DNA of 64,000 nucleotides from positions 26,671-90,670 of the forward strand of contig NZ_ALAS01000206.1 in the NCBI RefSeq assembly GCF_000290615.1, read 5' to 3'. This DNA is from Heyndrickxia coagulans DSM 1 = ATCC 7050. Its GTDB lineage: Bacteria; Bacillota; Bacilli; Bacillales; Bacillaceae_C. This document shows positions 26,107 through 35,196 of the stretch, piece after piece. The notes beneath the pieces are model-generated. The model had not been told where the DNA came from. It did no database searches and saw only the letters and a program-made list of their open reading frames with translations. The translations under genes and the position numbers were made by a program. Position 1 is the first letter of the stretch, and every line of letters begins with the position of its first letter.

Positions 26107-26400
26107 TTAATCCACGTATGCCACCATGCCATCTTGATCCTCAATTTCCAGGCGGATGCTGACGGCAAACGGGTCAATGCTATATGCTTCTTCTAAATAT
26201 TTGCGGATGGCTTGAATCAGTTTCGGCTCAGTCAGCGGATCGAGATCTCTGCCGTTCAGTTCGACATCTGCGCCGTAGCCGGTATCATCATCGTATGTGA
26301 GCACCGCCATCACATTTTCCGGATAAGCATAATGCTGGTCTGCCACATACATGCAGACCGCGTTAATCAAATCCTGCTCCGACAGTTTTAATGTTTCCAT
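26107..26400 (-). CDS. DUF2653-like protein (YxcD-like)
   Basis: A 97-residue acidic soluble protein. LSEQDLINAVCMYVADQH and the central ENVMAVLTYDDDTGYGADVEL fit the DUF2653 / B. subtilis YxcD group as I remember it; no function is known. The gene overlaps the upstream membrane protein gene by 13 bases, so the two are probably translated together and may act together. The start is ATG. It ends right at a terminator. Confidence 0.65.
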   Translation of the reverse strand: METLKLSEQDLINAVCMYVADQHYAYPENVMAVLTYDDDTGYGADVELNGRDLDPLTEPKLIQAIRKYLEEAYSIDPFAVSIRLEIEDQDGMVAYVD

Positions 26401-26837
26401 CTGTCATAGGCCTCGCGATCTTTTTTCCTGTTGCCAAATATGGATTGGAACAATTTGATGACAATGAGAATCAGCGCAATAAAGATTAAAATATTGACCA
26501 TTGCCGTCAAAGCCGTCCCCAAACCGCCCAGATGGCTGAACATTGAGCCGAACAGCATGCCGCCAAGTCCGCCGAGCAGCATCCCCTTGACAAAGCTGCC
26601 TCTCGATGAAGACGACGCCGAATTGGCTTTATTGCCGGAAATCGGATTTGTATTTTGGTTCGTTTTTGACTGGTAATGGGACTGTTGTTTTGACGACGGT
26701 GTTGTCGTCTTTGGCACCGACTGGTAAGACCGTTTAACGGAACGGTATCCTCTTGCGTCAACCGGGTTTGAAAAGTGAATCCCGACCACTGAAAAGGCAA
26801 ACGTAAATGCCAGGAGCAACGCAAAAAATTTCTTCAA
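26388..26837 (-). CDS. Exported membrane protein resembling a truncated Tim44-like protein
   Basis: A 149-residue protein with an N-terminal signal sequence (KKFFALLLAFTFAFSVVG) and a Ser/Gln/Asn-rich low-complexity stretch (about 35-80). A glycine-rich hydrophobic patch (GMLLGGLGGMLFGSMF) follows, then a clear C-terminal membrane helix (ILIFIALILIVIKLF) and a basic tail. This order resembles the N-terminal half of bacterial Tim44-domain proteins without the Tim44 domain. The start is TTG, after AAAGGGG. It is the first gene of the pair with the DUF2653-like gene. A dyad just upstream may be an operator. Confidence 0.65.
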   Translation of the reverse strand: MKKFFALLLAFTFAFSVVGIHFSNPVDARGYRSVKRSYQSVPKTTTPSSKQQSHYQSKTNQNTNPISGNKANSASSSSRGSFVKGMLLGGLGGMLFGSMFSHLGGLGTALTAMVNILIFIALILIVIKLFQSIFGNRKKDREAYDRWKH

Positions 26838-26865
26838 CTTTATTTCCCCTTTTCTATTTTTATAC

Positions 26866-26896
26866 TAAGTTCCTATGAACCTATTATATGAACTTA
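26866..26896. promoter_or_regulatory. Candidate operator dyad upstream of the exported protein
   Basis: TAAGTTC (26866-26872) and GAACTTA (26890-26896) are perfect inverted arms 17 bases apart, with an inner GTTC/GAAC repeat. It lies in the promoter region on the minus strand. The regulator is unknown. Confidence 0.4.
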
Positions 26897-27092
26897 TCAA
26901 TTAAAATGCAAGTCTTTTTCACAAAAGAATGTGATTCCCGGTTTCTATTTCCCCTTAAAAGCCGTCTTTAAACTTTTTTCAAAACCGGGACAGGGGCAAG
27001 TCTTCTTCCCGGAAGCATGGAAAGTTTCGCCTGAAAAATAAGGCATCCCCCGCAGTCCGGCACAGCGGGGAAAACTCGACACCCAATGATCA

Positions 27093-27121
27093 TTGACTTT
27101 TCCATCCATCAATCTTACGAT
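27093..27121 (+). promoter_or_regulatory. Sigma-A promoter of the DUF1836-like gene
   Basis: TTGACT (27093-27098) and TACGAT (27116-27121) are 17 bases apart, 36 bases before the ATG. Confidence 0.65.
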
Positions 27122-27157
27122 AAAAAGTAGCATGCCAATGTTTGGGAGGTGCTGTTA

Positions 27158-27910
27158 ATGGAACTATTTCAAATGACACGCAGGGAAATGGCAGATCTGC
27201 TGCTTGCGCTGAAGGGATCAGGCCCGATGACGCCTGCAGCGTTTTTACAGGCATTATGGGCAAAGAAAAATGGCGGAAAAGACCCGCACCGTCCCTTTGC
27301 AGCTGCTGTAATGCCCCCCATTTTCACAAAAATACTGAAGAAGAACACGGATGACTTCGGTTTTTCGTTAAATGAAATCGTGGCGCTCGGAAGCCAGATT
27401 GAAAATACAAATTTTACACTGACCGCGATTCAAAACTGGGTAAAGCGCGATATTAAAGAAATGATCGTGGCGCCGGAAAAAGGGAAAAAATATTCGATTG
27501 ACCAGATGGCGCTGCTGTTTCTGGTGGAAGACTTAAAAACGGCGCTTGATTTCGATTCCATCCGCAAGCTGTTGCAATTGATCGTCAATGACCCCGAAGA
27601 CGAGCATGATGATTTGATTAATCCGGTACAGCTGTATGTCACTTATTCCCAGCTTTTTGAGGAACTCAATTCCATGCGGGAAGTCGGGCGGTTCCCGGCC
27701 GGAAAACATGAACATATGATTTCGGCAATGGAGGGTATGATTACCGAAAAAGCAGAAGAGATGATATCAAAATACATATCGCCGGATGACCCGAAAAAAG
27801 AAGCCATCCGCAACACCATTGTCATCGCGACGCTTTCCGTTTTTACGGCATATTTTCAAATGCTCGCAAGGCGGTATTTAACCGCAACGATTTTTTTGCA
27901 AAATATGTAG
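27158..27910 (+). CDS. DUF1836-family (MerR-like HTH) protein
   Basis: A 250-residue protein. The central block FTLTAIQNWVKRDIKEM and KKYSIDQMALLFLVEDLK matches the DUF1836 family, a MerR-like helix-turn-helix group of unknown targets. The N-terminal 65 residues are variable. The C-terminal helix-rich part ends in a hydrophobic segment (IVIATLSVFTAYFQMLA) that could contact the membrane or mediate dimerisation. ATG at 27158 is 8 bases after GGGAGG; GTG 27149 lies in the ribosome-binding site. It is monocistronic. The 137 bases after it are GC-rich without a clear terminator. Confidence 0.75.
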   Translation: MELFQMTRREMADLLLALKGSGPMTPAAFLQALWAKKNGGKDPHRPFAAAVMPPIFTKILKKNTDDFGFSLNEIVALGSQIENTNFTLTAIQNWVKRDIKEMIVAPEKGKKYSIDQMALLFLVEDLKTALDFDSIRKLLQLIVNDPEDEHDDLINPVQLYVTYSQLFEELNSMREVGRFPAGKHEHMISAMEGMITEKAEEMISKYISPDDPKKEAIRNTIVIATLSVFTAYFQMLARRYLTATIFLQNM

Positions 27911-28047
27911 GGGGCAGGAGACTTATCTCCCGGCAGGTAAGTGTTTTTCCGGCTCCCGCGCCGCACGCCCCGAATGGGAAGCACCGCCCCGGAACAGCGG
28001 CAGCCCCCCATTTCAACTTTAACGCAGCCGGAAAACGCCTCACCCCG

Positions 28048-28725
28048 CTAGTAATATTTCCGGCGCAGCCTCTCCAAATCTTTTTCCGCACCGACTGTGA
28101 AAATGGTATCCCCCGGCTGAAAGATATAATCCGGTGCCGGGGAGACAACCGGCGTTTCTTCAGACTGGGAAGTGACCATTACAACAAGGGCTTTGTACCT
28201 GTTGCGGAAATCGAGTTCTGCCAGAGACTTTCCGATAAAATCATCCGGCACTGTCATCTCAAGGCCGGAGCAATACGGCGACAGGCGGATATACTGCAAA
28301 ATGCCCGGGTTTGCAATATGGTAGGCAACCCGGCGCCCCGTTTCTTCTTCAGGGAAAAACACGTCGGTCGCACCTGCCCCTTTCAAGCCCCTCCCCCGCT
28401 TTTGATCATTCGCCTTCGCATAAACCGTTTCACAGCCAAGATCTTTTAAAGCAAGCACCGTTAAAATGGCAGATTCAAAATCGTCTCCTATGCTGACGAC
28501 CACCGCATCGAAATTGTCCACATTCAATTCTTCCAAAAAAGCGGTGCTGGTCACATCGCCTTCCGCAAGATACGAAGCGGCGTCTTGCAGTTCCTCATCC
28601 TGAAGCACCTTTTCATTTTTATCGGCGCCGACAACATCATATCCGAGCCTCGCCAGTTCTTTCAGCACACTCGACCCGAAACGGCCGAGCCCGAGCACAA
28701 GAAAACTTTCTTTTAAATGTTTCAC
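28048..28725 (-). CDS. Ktr potassium channel regulatory subunit (KtrA/KtrC-like)
   Basis: A 225-residue RCK protein with an N-terminal Rossmann domain (VLGLGRFGSSVLKELARLG) that binds ATP/NAD(H). A C-terminal RCK_C domain follows, where c-di-AMP binds in characterised homologues. It forms an octameric ring that gates the KtrB/D membrane subunit. The gene follows the channel gene by 10 bases, so this is a Ktr operon with the subunits in the order B-A. The start is GTG with a GGGGTGGG ribosome-binding site. The A/B versus C/D pair cannot be assigned. Confidence 0.88.
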   Translation of the reverse strand: MKHLKESFLVLGLGRFGSSVLKELARLGYDVVGADKNEKVLQDEELQDAASYLAEGDVTSTAFLEELNVDNFDAVVVSIGDDFESAILTVLALKDLGCETVYAKANDQKRGRGLKGAGATDVFFPEEETGRRVAYHIANPGILQYIRLSPYCSGLEMTVPDDFIGKSLAELDFRNRYKALVVMVTSQSEETPVVSPAPDYIFQPGDTIFTVGAEKDLERLRRKYY

Positions 28726-28735
28726 AATCCCACCC

Positions 28736-30034
28736 CTAACCGATTAAAATGGATTCTTTTGCATATTTGATTGTGGATTTTTTTTGATTCATAAAGGTAT
28801 AGATCAAAATAATCACCCCGAGACGGCCAATTAGCATGAGGAAAGCCAGCCAGATTTTGCCGAACACCGTCAGCCCGGCCGTGATCTCGAGGGAAAAGCC
28901 GCATGTCGACAGCGCCGACATAATTTCAAATGCAAGCGGAAACGGCGCTGCTTTTTCCGTAAAAGACAATACAAAAAACGAGAAAAAGAACAAAAAAAGA
29001 AAAGCGAAAAAGACGAGAAAGGCTTTGTTTACGTCTTCGGCAAACAACGTCCTTCTGAACATATGCGTCTCATTTGAACCGCGGATGACAGACCACAATT
29101 TGGCAAGAATGACGGCGAATGTGGTCGTCCGGATCCCGCCGGCACAGCTGCTTGGCGACCCGCCGATAAACATAAGCACGATCATAAACAGCAAAGACGG
29201 GAAAGAAAAAACGTGCAAATCGAGCGATGCCAGACCCCCGCTTCTTGGCGCCGCACTGAAGAAAAGGGACTGGATGATTTTATCTGTAAAAGAAAGCCCC
29301 GGCATATGTATAAAATCTACAAAAAAGAAGAATAGAAAGCCGGCCAAAAGCAAAATGCCGTGCATCAAAACATTTACTTTGAAATAAAGGCTTTTCTTTT
29401 TCCGGCGCGACTGCAAAAACTCCATTACAACGGCGAACCCGAGGACGCCCAGAATGATCATACAGGTTAACACGGCGAGCACGAACGGTTCGCCTTTGAA
29501 GTCATCAAGCCCGTTTCCGGAAATTTCAAAGCCGGCGTTTGTAAATGTCGACACTGAAAGAAAAAAAGCGGCAAAAGAATGGCTGCCGTGATGCAGCGCA
29601 GCCGGCAGAATCAGCAGAAAGCCTGCCACTTCGACGATCAATGTGTACGTTACAATAAAGGCCATCAGTTTTGATATCGAACGGCTGCTGTTCTGGTTCT
29701 GGTCAAAAATCATCAATGTTTGTGACGGAACAGGCGCATTCGTGCGCAATACGATCAAAAGCGCGCCGACCAAGGCCATGACGCCGATCCCGCCGATTTC
29801 CATCTGGATGAGCAGGATGATTTTTCCGGCCGTTGTAAGTGCCTGCGCAACGGTAACAGTGGACAGCCCTGTTGCACTGATGGCGCTTGCGGATAGAAAA
29901 AAAGCATCTGACGGCAGCAACGGCTGTTTGTGTGAAACCGGCAGCAAATACAAAATCGCAAAAATAACCGTGCCCAGCAAATACATGAAGAAAACCATTT
30001 TAAACGTTGCCGGGCGGAACTGGAACCTGGACAT
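28736..30034 (-). CDS. Ktr potassium channel membrane subunit (KtrB/KtrD-like)
   Basis: A 432-residue TrkH/KtrB-family K+ translocating subunit with four M1-P-M2 repeats. Pore-loop signatures are seen as SATGLSTVT, FTNAGFEIS, RSGGLASLDL and STCGFSLEI. The central-helix segment contains GGSPSSCAGGIRTTT, typical of the third repeat gate. ATG at 30034 lies 6 bases after AAGGGAGAT; ATGs further upstream are rejected. No c-di-AMP (ydaO) riboswitch is visible in the short upstream region, unlike B. subtilis ktrAB. A TATAAT lies about 35 bases upstream. Confidence 0.88.
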   Translation of the reverse strand: MSRFQFRPATFKMVFFMYLLGTVIFAILYLLPVSHKQPLLPSDAFFLSASAISATGLSTVTVAQALTTAGKIILLIQMEIGGIGVMALVGALLIVLRTNAPVPSQTLMIFDQNQNSSRSISKLMAFIVTYTLIVEVAGFLLILPAALHHGSHSFAAFFLSVSTFTNAGFEISGNGLDDFKGEPFVLAVLTCMIILGVLGFAVVMEFLQSRRKKKSLYFKVNVLMHGILLLAGFLFFFFVDFIHMPGLSFTDKIIQSLFFSAAPRSGGLASLDLHVFSFPSLLFMIVLMFIGGSPSSCAGGIRTTTFAVILAKLWSVIRGSNETHMFRRTLFAEDVNKAFLVFFAFLFLFFFSFFVLSFTEKAAPFPLAFEIMSALSTCGFSLEITAGLTVFGKIWLAFLMLIGRLGVIILIYTFMNQKKSTIKYAKESILIG

Positions 30035-30147
30035 AAACCAATCTCCCTTATGCATCAATCATCCCTATTATACCTGAAATTTTCTATTCGAAAAAAGCCA
30101 GCCTGAAAATCATGACCTACTTTTGTTTTTGGATTTTCGGCAGACAA

Positions 30148-30182
30148 AAGCGGCGGGGCACAATCCTGGTTTCCCGCCGCTT
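30148..30182 (-). terminator. Terminator of rarD
   Basis: AAGCGGCGGG (30148-30157) pairs perfectly with CCCGCCGCTT (30173-30182). The T-rich tail is on the minus strand. Confidence 0.8.
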
Positions 30183-30225
30183 CCATCGCATTTTTTGTGC
30201 CGTTGTTCCGGCATGGGCTGCTGAT

Positions 30226-31137
30226 TCAGGCAACTTCTTCCACATGGTATTTTTTCTTCGGCAAAAAGCCGGACACGGAAAACACAACGAGCGCCAGCCA
30301 GATAAAAGCAAAGGACAGCAGCTGCACATGTGTAAAAGGTTCCTTGAAAAAGGCAATGCCCATAATCAGCGTCATTGTCGGCGTCAAGTATTGGAAAAAG
30401 CCGATCATCGTCAGGGAAATTCTCCTTGCTCCCTGCGCAAAGCAAATGAGCGGGATGGCTGTCACAACGCCGGTGCCGATCAGCAGTACAGTAACAGCCG
30501 GTGAAACTGTTGCAAACGATGCAGTGCCTTTTACCTGGATCATCGTTAAATAGATAAACGCAACCGGCATCATAAAGAAGGTTTCGAATGTCAGGCCGAT
30601 AAAAGCATCAATATCCACTTTCTTTTTCACAAGGCCGTAAAACCCGAATGTGAGCGCAAGGCCGATGGCGATCCAGGGAACATGCCCGAAGCTGAACGTC
30701 TGGATTGCGACGCCGCATGCTGCAAGCAGGAAAGCAATCAGCTGCCACCTGTTCAGTTTTTCCTTCAAAAAGATCATGCCGAGCAGGATGCTGACAAGCG
30801 GGTTAATGTAATAGCCCATGCTTGTTTCAATGACATGCCCGTTGTTGACCGCCCATATGTAGATAAACCAATTCCCGCTCACAAGCACGGATGCAAGAAG
30901 CAGTAAAAGCGGCGTGCGCGGGTGGTGGACCCCTTCTTTTATGCTGGTTTTTAAATCCCCCATTTTCCTTAAAAAGGCTAAAAGCAGGATCATAAAAATA
31001 AAAGACCAGAATATGCGGTGCGCCAGAATTTCAAGGGCAGGCACCTGTTCAACCATTTTCCAGTAGATTGGAAAAAGGCCCCACAAAAAATACGCAAAAA
31101 ACGCGTAAAACATTCCGCTTTTTTGATTGTTTCCCAT
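30226..31137 (-). CDS. rarD: RarD-like EamA-family transporter
   Basis: A 303-residue protein with ten membrane segments (two EamA repeats), of the RarD branch. FYAFFAYFLWGLFPIYWK, LAHRIFWS and SGNWFIYIWAVNNGHVIETSMGYYINPL are its signatures. The function of RarD is not firmly established. I begin at ATG 31137, which gives the family-like N-terminus. However, the best ribosome-binding site (AAAGGAGGGAGG, about 31180-31195) lies inside an in-frame upstream extension that could start at 31197 or 31209. The true start is therefore uncertain. A hairpin terminator follows after about 45 bases. Confidence 0.8.
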   Translation of the reverse strand: MGNNQKSGMFYAFFAYFLWGLFPIYWKMVEQVPALEILAHRIFWSFIFMILLLAFLRKMGDLKTSIKEGVHHPRTPLLLLLASVLVSGNWFIYIWAVNNGHVIETSMGYYINPLVSILLGMIFLKEKLNRWQLIAFLLAACGVAIQTFSFGHVPWIAIGLALTFGFYGLVKKKVDIDAFIGLTFETFFMMPVAFIYLTMIQVKGTASFATVSPAVTVLLIGTGVVTAIPLICFAQGARRISLTMIGFFQYLTPTMTLIMGIAFFKEPFTHVQLLSFAFIWLALVVFSVSGFLPKKKYHVEEVA

Positions 31138-31288
31138 TTGTTGCGTCGCTTGTCCGGGTATTACGCCTTCCCCCGGGCCGCCTCCCTCCTTTCGCATAAT
31201 ATATTTCATTATTTTACCATTATTTTCAGATTTGAAAAAGCAAATCGCTCACAGCCTTTGCTTTTATCAATGTGCCGGCGGAAATCTC

Positions 31289-31297
31289 TGCTATAAT
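31289..31297 (+). promoter_or_regulatory. Extended -10 promoter of the sulfur-transport operon
   Basis: TGC directly precedes TATAAT (31292-31297), giving a TGnTATAAT extended -10. No good -35 is visible. Confidence 0.5.
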
Positions 31298-31336
31298 AGG
31301 GAATGTATGATTTTTCATGAAGGAGGCTGGGAAGGC

Positions 31337-32572
31337 ATGCGTATATGGTTGGAAAAAGCCCATGAAAAGTGGTTCAGCGGGTTTTGGAATCCTTTTATTG
31401 TCTTACTGTTGGCAGGGGTATTTGCTGCTTTTTATTTTGGGCTAACCGGAACGCTCTGGGCCGTCACAGGCGAATTTACCCGTTGGGGAGGGAATTTACT
31501 GCAGCTGTTCGGCGTTGATACAGCTGATTGGGCATATTTTAAAGCGATCAAACTGACCGGAGAGCCGCAGGACCGGACTGACGGATGGCTGGTCATCGGT
31601 ATGCTGCTTGGCAGTTTGTTCAGTGCCCTTGCCAGCAAGAATTTCAAATGGAAGATTCCCCGCCTGAAACGACGCTGGGTGTGGGGGTTCTTTGGCGGCA
31701 TCATCGCCGGATTCGGAACGCGCCTTGCGATGGGCTGCAATTTGGCTGCCTTTTTTACGGGGCTGCCGCAATTTTCTCTCCACGCCTGGCTCTTTATTGC
31801 CGGCACCGCGATCGGCACTTATTTTGGCGTCAAACTTGCCGTATTGCCTATTTTTAAAGGAAAACCAAAAATTTCGTTCAGCCGGCATGCTGCCAAAAGC
31901 ACACAGCCGGATCCGCAACACGGGAACTACCAGCTTTATGCTGCTGTTTTGGTTCTGCTTTTCATCGCGCTGATTGCCGCCTGGTATCTCATATCCGGCA
32001 AAGTGATGCTCGGGCTTGCCGCGCTGTTCGGGGCGGCATTTGGGATACTGATCCAGCGCGGCCAAATTTGCTTTACTTCCGGGCTCAGGGATTTATGGCT
32101 GACCGGGCGGGGCACGCTCGGAAAAGCGATCATTGCCGGAATGGCGATCCAGACGGCAGGCACCGCCATTTTCATTTTTAAAGGCGAAGCCCCTGTTATC
32201 CACTGGGCAAGCCCGGGTGCCCTTTTCGGCGGCGTCCTGTTTGGCATTGGCATTGTCATTGCCGGGGGCTGTGAAACAGGGTGGATGTACCGCATTACGG
32301 AGGGCCAGGTGCAATTTTTTGCAGTCGGCGCCGGCAATATCGTTGGGGCCACCCTCCTGGCATACGGATGGGATCATTGGGGCATTTTCAATGTTTTTGT
32401 CAAAGGATGGCCGGAAGTCAATCTTGTAACGTCATTCGGATGGGGCGGTGCGCTCTTCGGTACGGGCGCTTTTCTGCTGGCCCTTTATCTTCTCATCGTA
32501 TGGCGGGAAAATTGGTATACGAAGAAAATAAATGCAAAACGCACGTTATTCGAAAAGAAAACGTCTGCGTAA
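31337..32572 (+). CDS. YeeE/YedE-family (TsuA-like) sulfur-compound transporter
   Basis: A 411-residue polytopic membrane protein of the YeeE/YedE family, characterised as thiosulfate transporters (TsuA). Conserved cysteines lie in the helix-break motifs RLAMGCNLAAFFTGL, RGQICFTSGLRDL and IVIAGGCETGWMYRI, where they relay thiosulfate in the structural homologue. It is followed 16 bases later by a TusA-like gene, the usual TsuA-TsuB pair. ATG at 31337 follows GGAGG (10 bases); an in-frame ATG at 31307 would extend the N-terminus. Expected role: import of thiosulfate or another sulfane compound. Confidence 0.85.
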   Translation: MRIWLEKAHEKWFSGFWNPFIVLLLAGVFAAFYFGLTGTLWAVTGEFTRWGGNLLQLFGVDTADWAYFKAIKLTGEPQDRTDGWLVIGMLLGSLFSALASKNFKWKIPRLKRRWVWGFFGGIIAGFGTRLAMGCNLAAFFTGLPQFSLHAWLFIAGTAIGTYFGVKLAVLPIFKGKPKISFSRHAAKSTQPDPQHGNYQLYAAVLVLLFIALIAAWYLISGKVMLGLAALFGAAFGILIQRGQICFTSGLRDLWLTGRGTLGKAIIAGMAIQTAGTAIFIFKGEAPVIHWASPGALFGGVLFGIGIVIAGGCETGWMYRITEGQVQFFAVGAGNIVGATLLAYGWDHWGIFNVFVKGWPEVNLVTSFGWGGALFGTGAFLLALYLLIVWRENWYTKKINAKRTLFEKKTSA

Positions 32573-32588
32573 TCAGGAGGCGGAAATA

Positions 32589-32831
32589 ATGGCGGAAAAT
32601 TTTACTGTGGATGCAACATTGGATGTCCGCGGCGAATCATGCCCGTATCCGGAGCTTTACACGCTTGAGGCAATCGAAAAATTAGAAGGCGGGGAAATAT
32701 TGGAAGTGATCGCCGACTGCCCGCAATCTTTTATCAACGTGCCGGCGTCGTGCAAACGGCACGGGCATGAAGTGCTCTCAAAAGTGAAGGACGGAACGAC
32801 GCTGTATTATTACATCCGGGTTTGTAAATGA
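32589..32831 (+). CDS. TusA/SirA-family sulfurtransferase (TsuB-like)
   Basis: An 80-residue sulfur-carrier protein. The TusA signature is GESCPYPEL, with the persulfide-carrying Cys18. A second Cys in IADCPQ and a third in ASCKRHGHEV follow the YedF/TsuB pattern. It is likely to accept sulfur delivered by the adjacent TsuA-like channel and pass it to cytoplasmic enzymes. ATG is 8 bases after AGGAGG. It is the second and last gene of the operon; a hairpin with a T-run follows at 32865-32913. Confidence 0.88.
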   Translation: MAENFTVDATLDVRGESCPYPELYTLEAIEKLEGGEILEVIADCPQSFINVPASCKRHGHEVLSKVKDGTTLYYYIRVCK

Positions 32832-32864
32832 TTCCGCTGTGCCGGGCATTTACATGATGGAAAA

Positions 32865-32913
32865 GGGGCTGTCCAAAAAGTCATTCTTTATGGCCTTTTG
32901 GATGCCCTTTTTT
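32865..32913 (+). terminator. Terminator of the tsuA-tusA-like operon
   Basis: GGGC-TG-TCCAAAA pairs with TTTTGGA-T-GCCC (ending 32907), followed by six T. The left arm also resembles an insertion-sequence terminus. Confidence 0.65.
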
Positions 32914-32926
32914 ACATGATTCCCAC

Positions 32927-32990
32927 AAAAAATTGCCCTTTCCAGTAAATGTAAGTGGCCAAGCCAACACTACAGAAAGGGCGATTTTTT
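32927..32990. repeat. 16-base inverted repeat with 32-base loop
   Basis: AAAAAATTGCCCTTTC (32927-32942) and GAAAGGGCGATTTTTT (32975-32990) are complementary except at one position. This may be a second terminator-type structure or a remnant of a mobile-element end. The 85 bases that follow contain no supported gene. Confidence 0.5.
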
Positions 32991-33078
32991 TATGCGCAAT
33001 CAAATCATTACGCTACTGCAAATGATCCCATGTCAATGTCACTTTTTCCAGAGGAACAAGAAAGAAAACTCCTTTCCA

Positions 33079-33744
33079 TTACCATTTCTCGATTTTTTTT
33101 CGGTCGCCTTTGCTGTTGCCTTTTTTGGCGGAACGGGCCCGCAGTTCGGCTTCCACTTCCGATAGTTTTACATTCTGGTTGGACAGCAGGACAAAGGTAT
33201 GAAACAACAAATCTGCCGTTTCGTAAATGAGTTCTGATTTGCTGTTGTTTTTGGCGGCGATGACGACCTCGCCCGCTTCTTCAATAAATTTTTTCGCGAT
33301 TTTATCGATGCCCTTCTCAAACAGATAATTGGTATAGGAATTTTCAACCGGCTTTATTTTCCGGCTCTCCACCTCGTCTTCCAGCACGTCAAAGATGCGC
33401 CGGTTGGAGGGGATCTCCGATTCCGCCGCTTCCCCGTTTTCATCGAGCCTTGTATAAAAGCATGTCCTTTCCCCCGTGTGGCAGGCAGGGCCCTCCGGAT
33501 CAACACGGATTAAAAGCGTGTCGGCATCACAATCCGCCTGGAGCGATTTTACTTTTTGCGTGTTTCCGCTCGTTTCGCCTTTATGCCAAAGGCTGCCGCG
33601 GGACCGGGAATAAAACCAGGTTTCTTTCGTTTCAAGTGTTTTTTCGTACGCTTCTTCATTCATATAAGCCAGCATGAGCACATCCCCGGTCGCATCATCG
33701 ACCACAATTGCCGGAATCAGCCCTTTCGAAAAATCAAGCTTCAC
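33079..33744 (-). CDS. hisI: Bifunctional phosphoribosyl-AMP cyclohydrolase / phosphoribosyl-ATP pyrophosphatase
   Basis: A 221-residue HisIE fusion catalysing the second and third steps of histidine synthesis. The cyclohydrolase half (1-115) shows [16 protein letters not shown], the zinc-binding residues in DCDADTLL, and [10 protein letters not shown]. The pyrophosphatase half (from about 125) has [12 protein letters not shown] with the metal-binding Glu residues. GTG start after AAGGGG; 11 bases overlap with hisF. It is the last gene of hisZGDBHAFI. The terminal [11 protein letters not shown] tail is basic and variable. Confidence 0.93.
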   Translation of the reverse strand: MKLDFSKGLIPAIVVDDATGDVLMLAYMNEEAYEKTLETKETWFYSRSRGSLWHKGETSGNTQKVKSLQADCDADTLLIRVDPEGPACHTGERTCFYTRLDENGEAAESEIPSNRRIFDVLEDEVESRKIKPVENSYTNYLFEKGIDKIAKKFIEEAGEVVIAAKNNSKSELIYETADLLFHTFVLLSNQNVKLSEVEAELRARSAKKGNSKGDRKKIEKW

Positions 33745-34495
33745 GGATGTTCACCCCTTCTTTGCTGCAAATGTCCTTTACTTCCCGGATGGTAAACGTG
33801 CCGTCGTGAAAAATGGAGGCGGCAAGGGCAGCAGAAGCCCCCGTTTCTTTAAACACTTCGGCAAAATGCTCCGGTTTGCCGCAGCCGCCCGAGGCGATCA
33901 CGGGAATTTTTACGGCGCCGGCAACCGCTTTTGTCAGCGGCAGGTCAAAGCCGTCTTTTACCCCGTCGGTATCAACGCTCGTCAATAAAATTTCCCCAGC
34001 GCCGAGCCGTTCTGCTTCCTTCGCCCATTCAATCGCATCGATTCCGGTATCGATGCGGCCGCCGTTCACGACACAAGTCCATTTCCCTTCCGCGGCTTTT
34101 TTTGCATCAATCGCCACAACGACGCACTGCGCGCCGAAACGGACGGATGCCTTTCGGACCAGTTCCGGGTTTTTGAACGCAGCCGAGTTCACCGACACTT
34201 TATCGGCGCCGGCCTTTAACAGGCGGGTCACGTCAAAAATCGTCCGTACGCCGCCGCCGACCGTAAACGGGATAAACACATTTTCAGCTGTCCTTTCAAC
34301 CATATTGACGACCGTATCGCGCTGTTCGTGGGTCGCGGTAATGTCAAGAAAAACCAGTTCATCAGCGCCGCTTTCCGAATAAAATTTTGCCAGCTCAACG
34401 GGATCGCCGACATTGCGGAGCCCGGTAAAATTTGTCCCTTTTACGACCTGCCCGTCTTTCACATCGAGGCACGGAATAATCCGTTTTGCGATCAT
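33734..34495 (-). CDS. hisF: Imidazole glycerol phosphate synthase cyclase subunit
   Basis: A 253-residue (beta-alpha)8-barrel cyclase. With HisH it turns PRFAR and glutamine-derived ammonia into imidazole glycerol phosphate and AICAR. The catalytic Asp residues are in [10 protein letters not shown] (N-terminus) and [11 protein letters not shown]. The phosphate-binding loops GGGVRT and ASGGCG are present. ATG overlaps the hisA stop by four bases (ATGA). Confidence 0.95.
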   Translation of the reverse strand: MIAKRIIPCLDVKDGQVVKGTNFTGLRNVGDPVELAKFYSESGADELVFLDITATHEQRDTVVNMVERTAENVFIPFTVGGGVRTIFDVTRLLKAGADKVSVNSAAFKNPELVRKASVRFGAQCVVVAIDAKKAAEGKWTCVVNGGRIDTGIDAIEWAKEAERLGAGEILLTSVDTDGVKDGFDLPLTKAVAGAVKIPVIASGGCGKPEHFAEVFKETGASAALAASIFHDGTFTIREVKDICSKEGVNIREA

Positions 34496-35196
34496 CCTGC
34501 CGCCCCCTTGAGCCGGATTTTGCCTTCATAAACCGCTTTGCCGACAATCCCTTCCCTGATGCCGATTGCATCCAGGTTTTTCACGTCTTCTTCGCTTGTG
34601 ATGCCGCCGGAAGCAATAATGTCACAGCTGACCGCTTCAATGAGCATTTTTAACGCATCAAGGTTCGGGCCTTTCATGGTGCCATCCCTCGATATATCGG
34701 TAAAGACGATGCGCCGCACGCCCAAGCTTTCTATTTCTTTTGCAAAACCGATGTAATCCATTTCGGTAACTGCAAGCCAGCCGTGGGCCGCGACTTTCCC
34801 ATTTCTTGCGTCAATGCCGGCGACGATTTTCTCCGGGTATGCGGCGACCGCCGCTTTAAAAAAATCCCGGTCTTCGATGGCGGCCGTCCCGATCACAATC
34901 CGGGAAACGCCCATTTCCGCATATTTGCGGACGGTGTCCAAATTGCGGATGCCGCCGCCTACTTCAACCGGAACGGCGGCATGCCTGCACAAAGAGGCAA
35001 TCAGTTCAAACTGTGCGGGCCGGCCGGCCTTTGCGCCGTCCAAATCGACAATATGGACCATTTCCGCCCCCATTTCAATAAAGCGTTCCAGCTGTGCCAC
35101 CGGGTCTTTCGCCACTTCTGTCGTTCGGTTAAAATCCCCCTGGTAAAGCCTTACGCATTTTCCGCCAATTAAATCGATGGCCGGGATGATTCTCAT
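34492..35196 (-). CDS. hisA: ProFAR isomerase HisA
   Basis: A 234-residue (beta-alpha)8-barrel isomerase converting ProFAR to PRFAR. The catalytic Asp residues are in [11 protein letters not shown] and VFTDISRDG. Phosphate loops VGGGIRN and ASGGITS are present. The start is ATG 35196, with GGGAGG 7 bases upstream; a longer frame (35211) is rejected. It overlaps the hisH stop by four bases. Confidence 0.95.
   Translation of the reverse strand: MRIIPAIDLIGGKCVRLYQGDFNRTTEVAKDPVAQLERFIEMGAEMVHIVDLDGAKAGRPAQFELIASLCRHAAVPVEVGGGIRNLDTVRKYAEMGVSRIVIGTAAIEDRDFFKAAVAAYPEKIVAGIDARNGKVAAHGWLAVTEMDYIGFAKEIESLGVRRIVFTDISRDGTMKGPNLDALKMLIEAVSCDIIASGGITSEEDVKNLDAIGIREGIVGKAVYEGKIRLKGAAG

Noticed and set aside
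26945..27133. 62-codon minus-strand frame before the DUF1836-like gene
   Set aside because: It overlaps the likely promoter of the downstream gene and lacks a convincing start.
30035..30110. c-di-AMP (ydaO-type) riboswitch expected before ktr genes
   Set aside because: The upstream spacer is too short and none of the conserved blocks are present.
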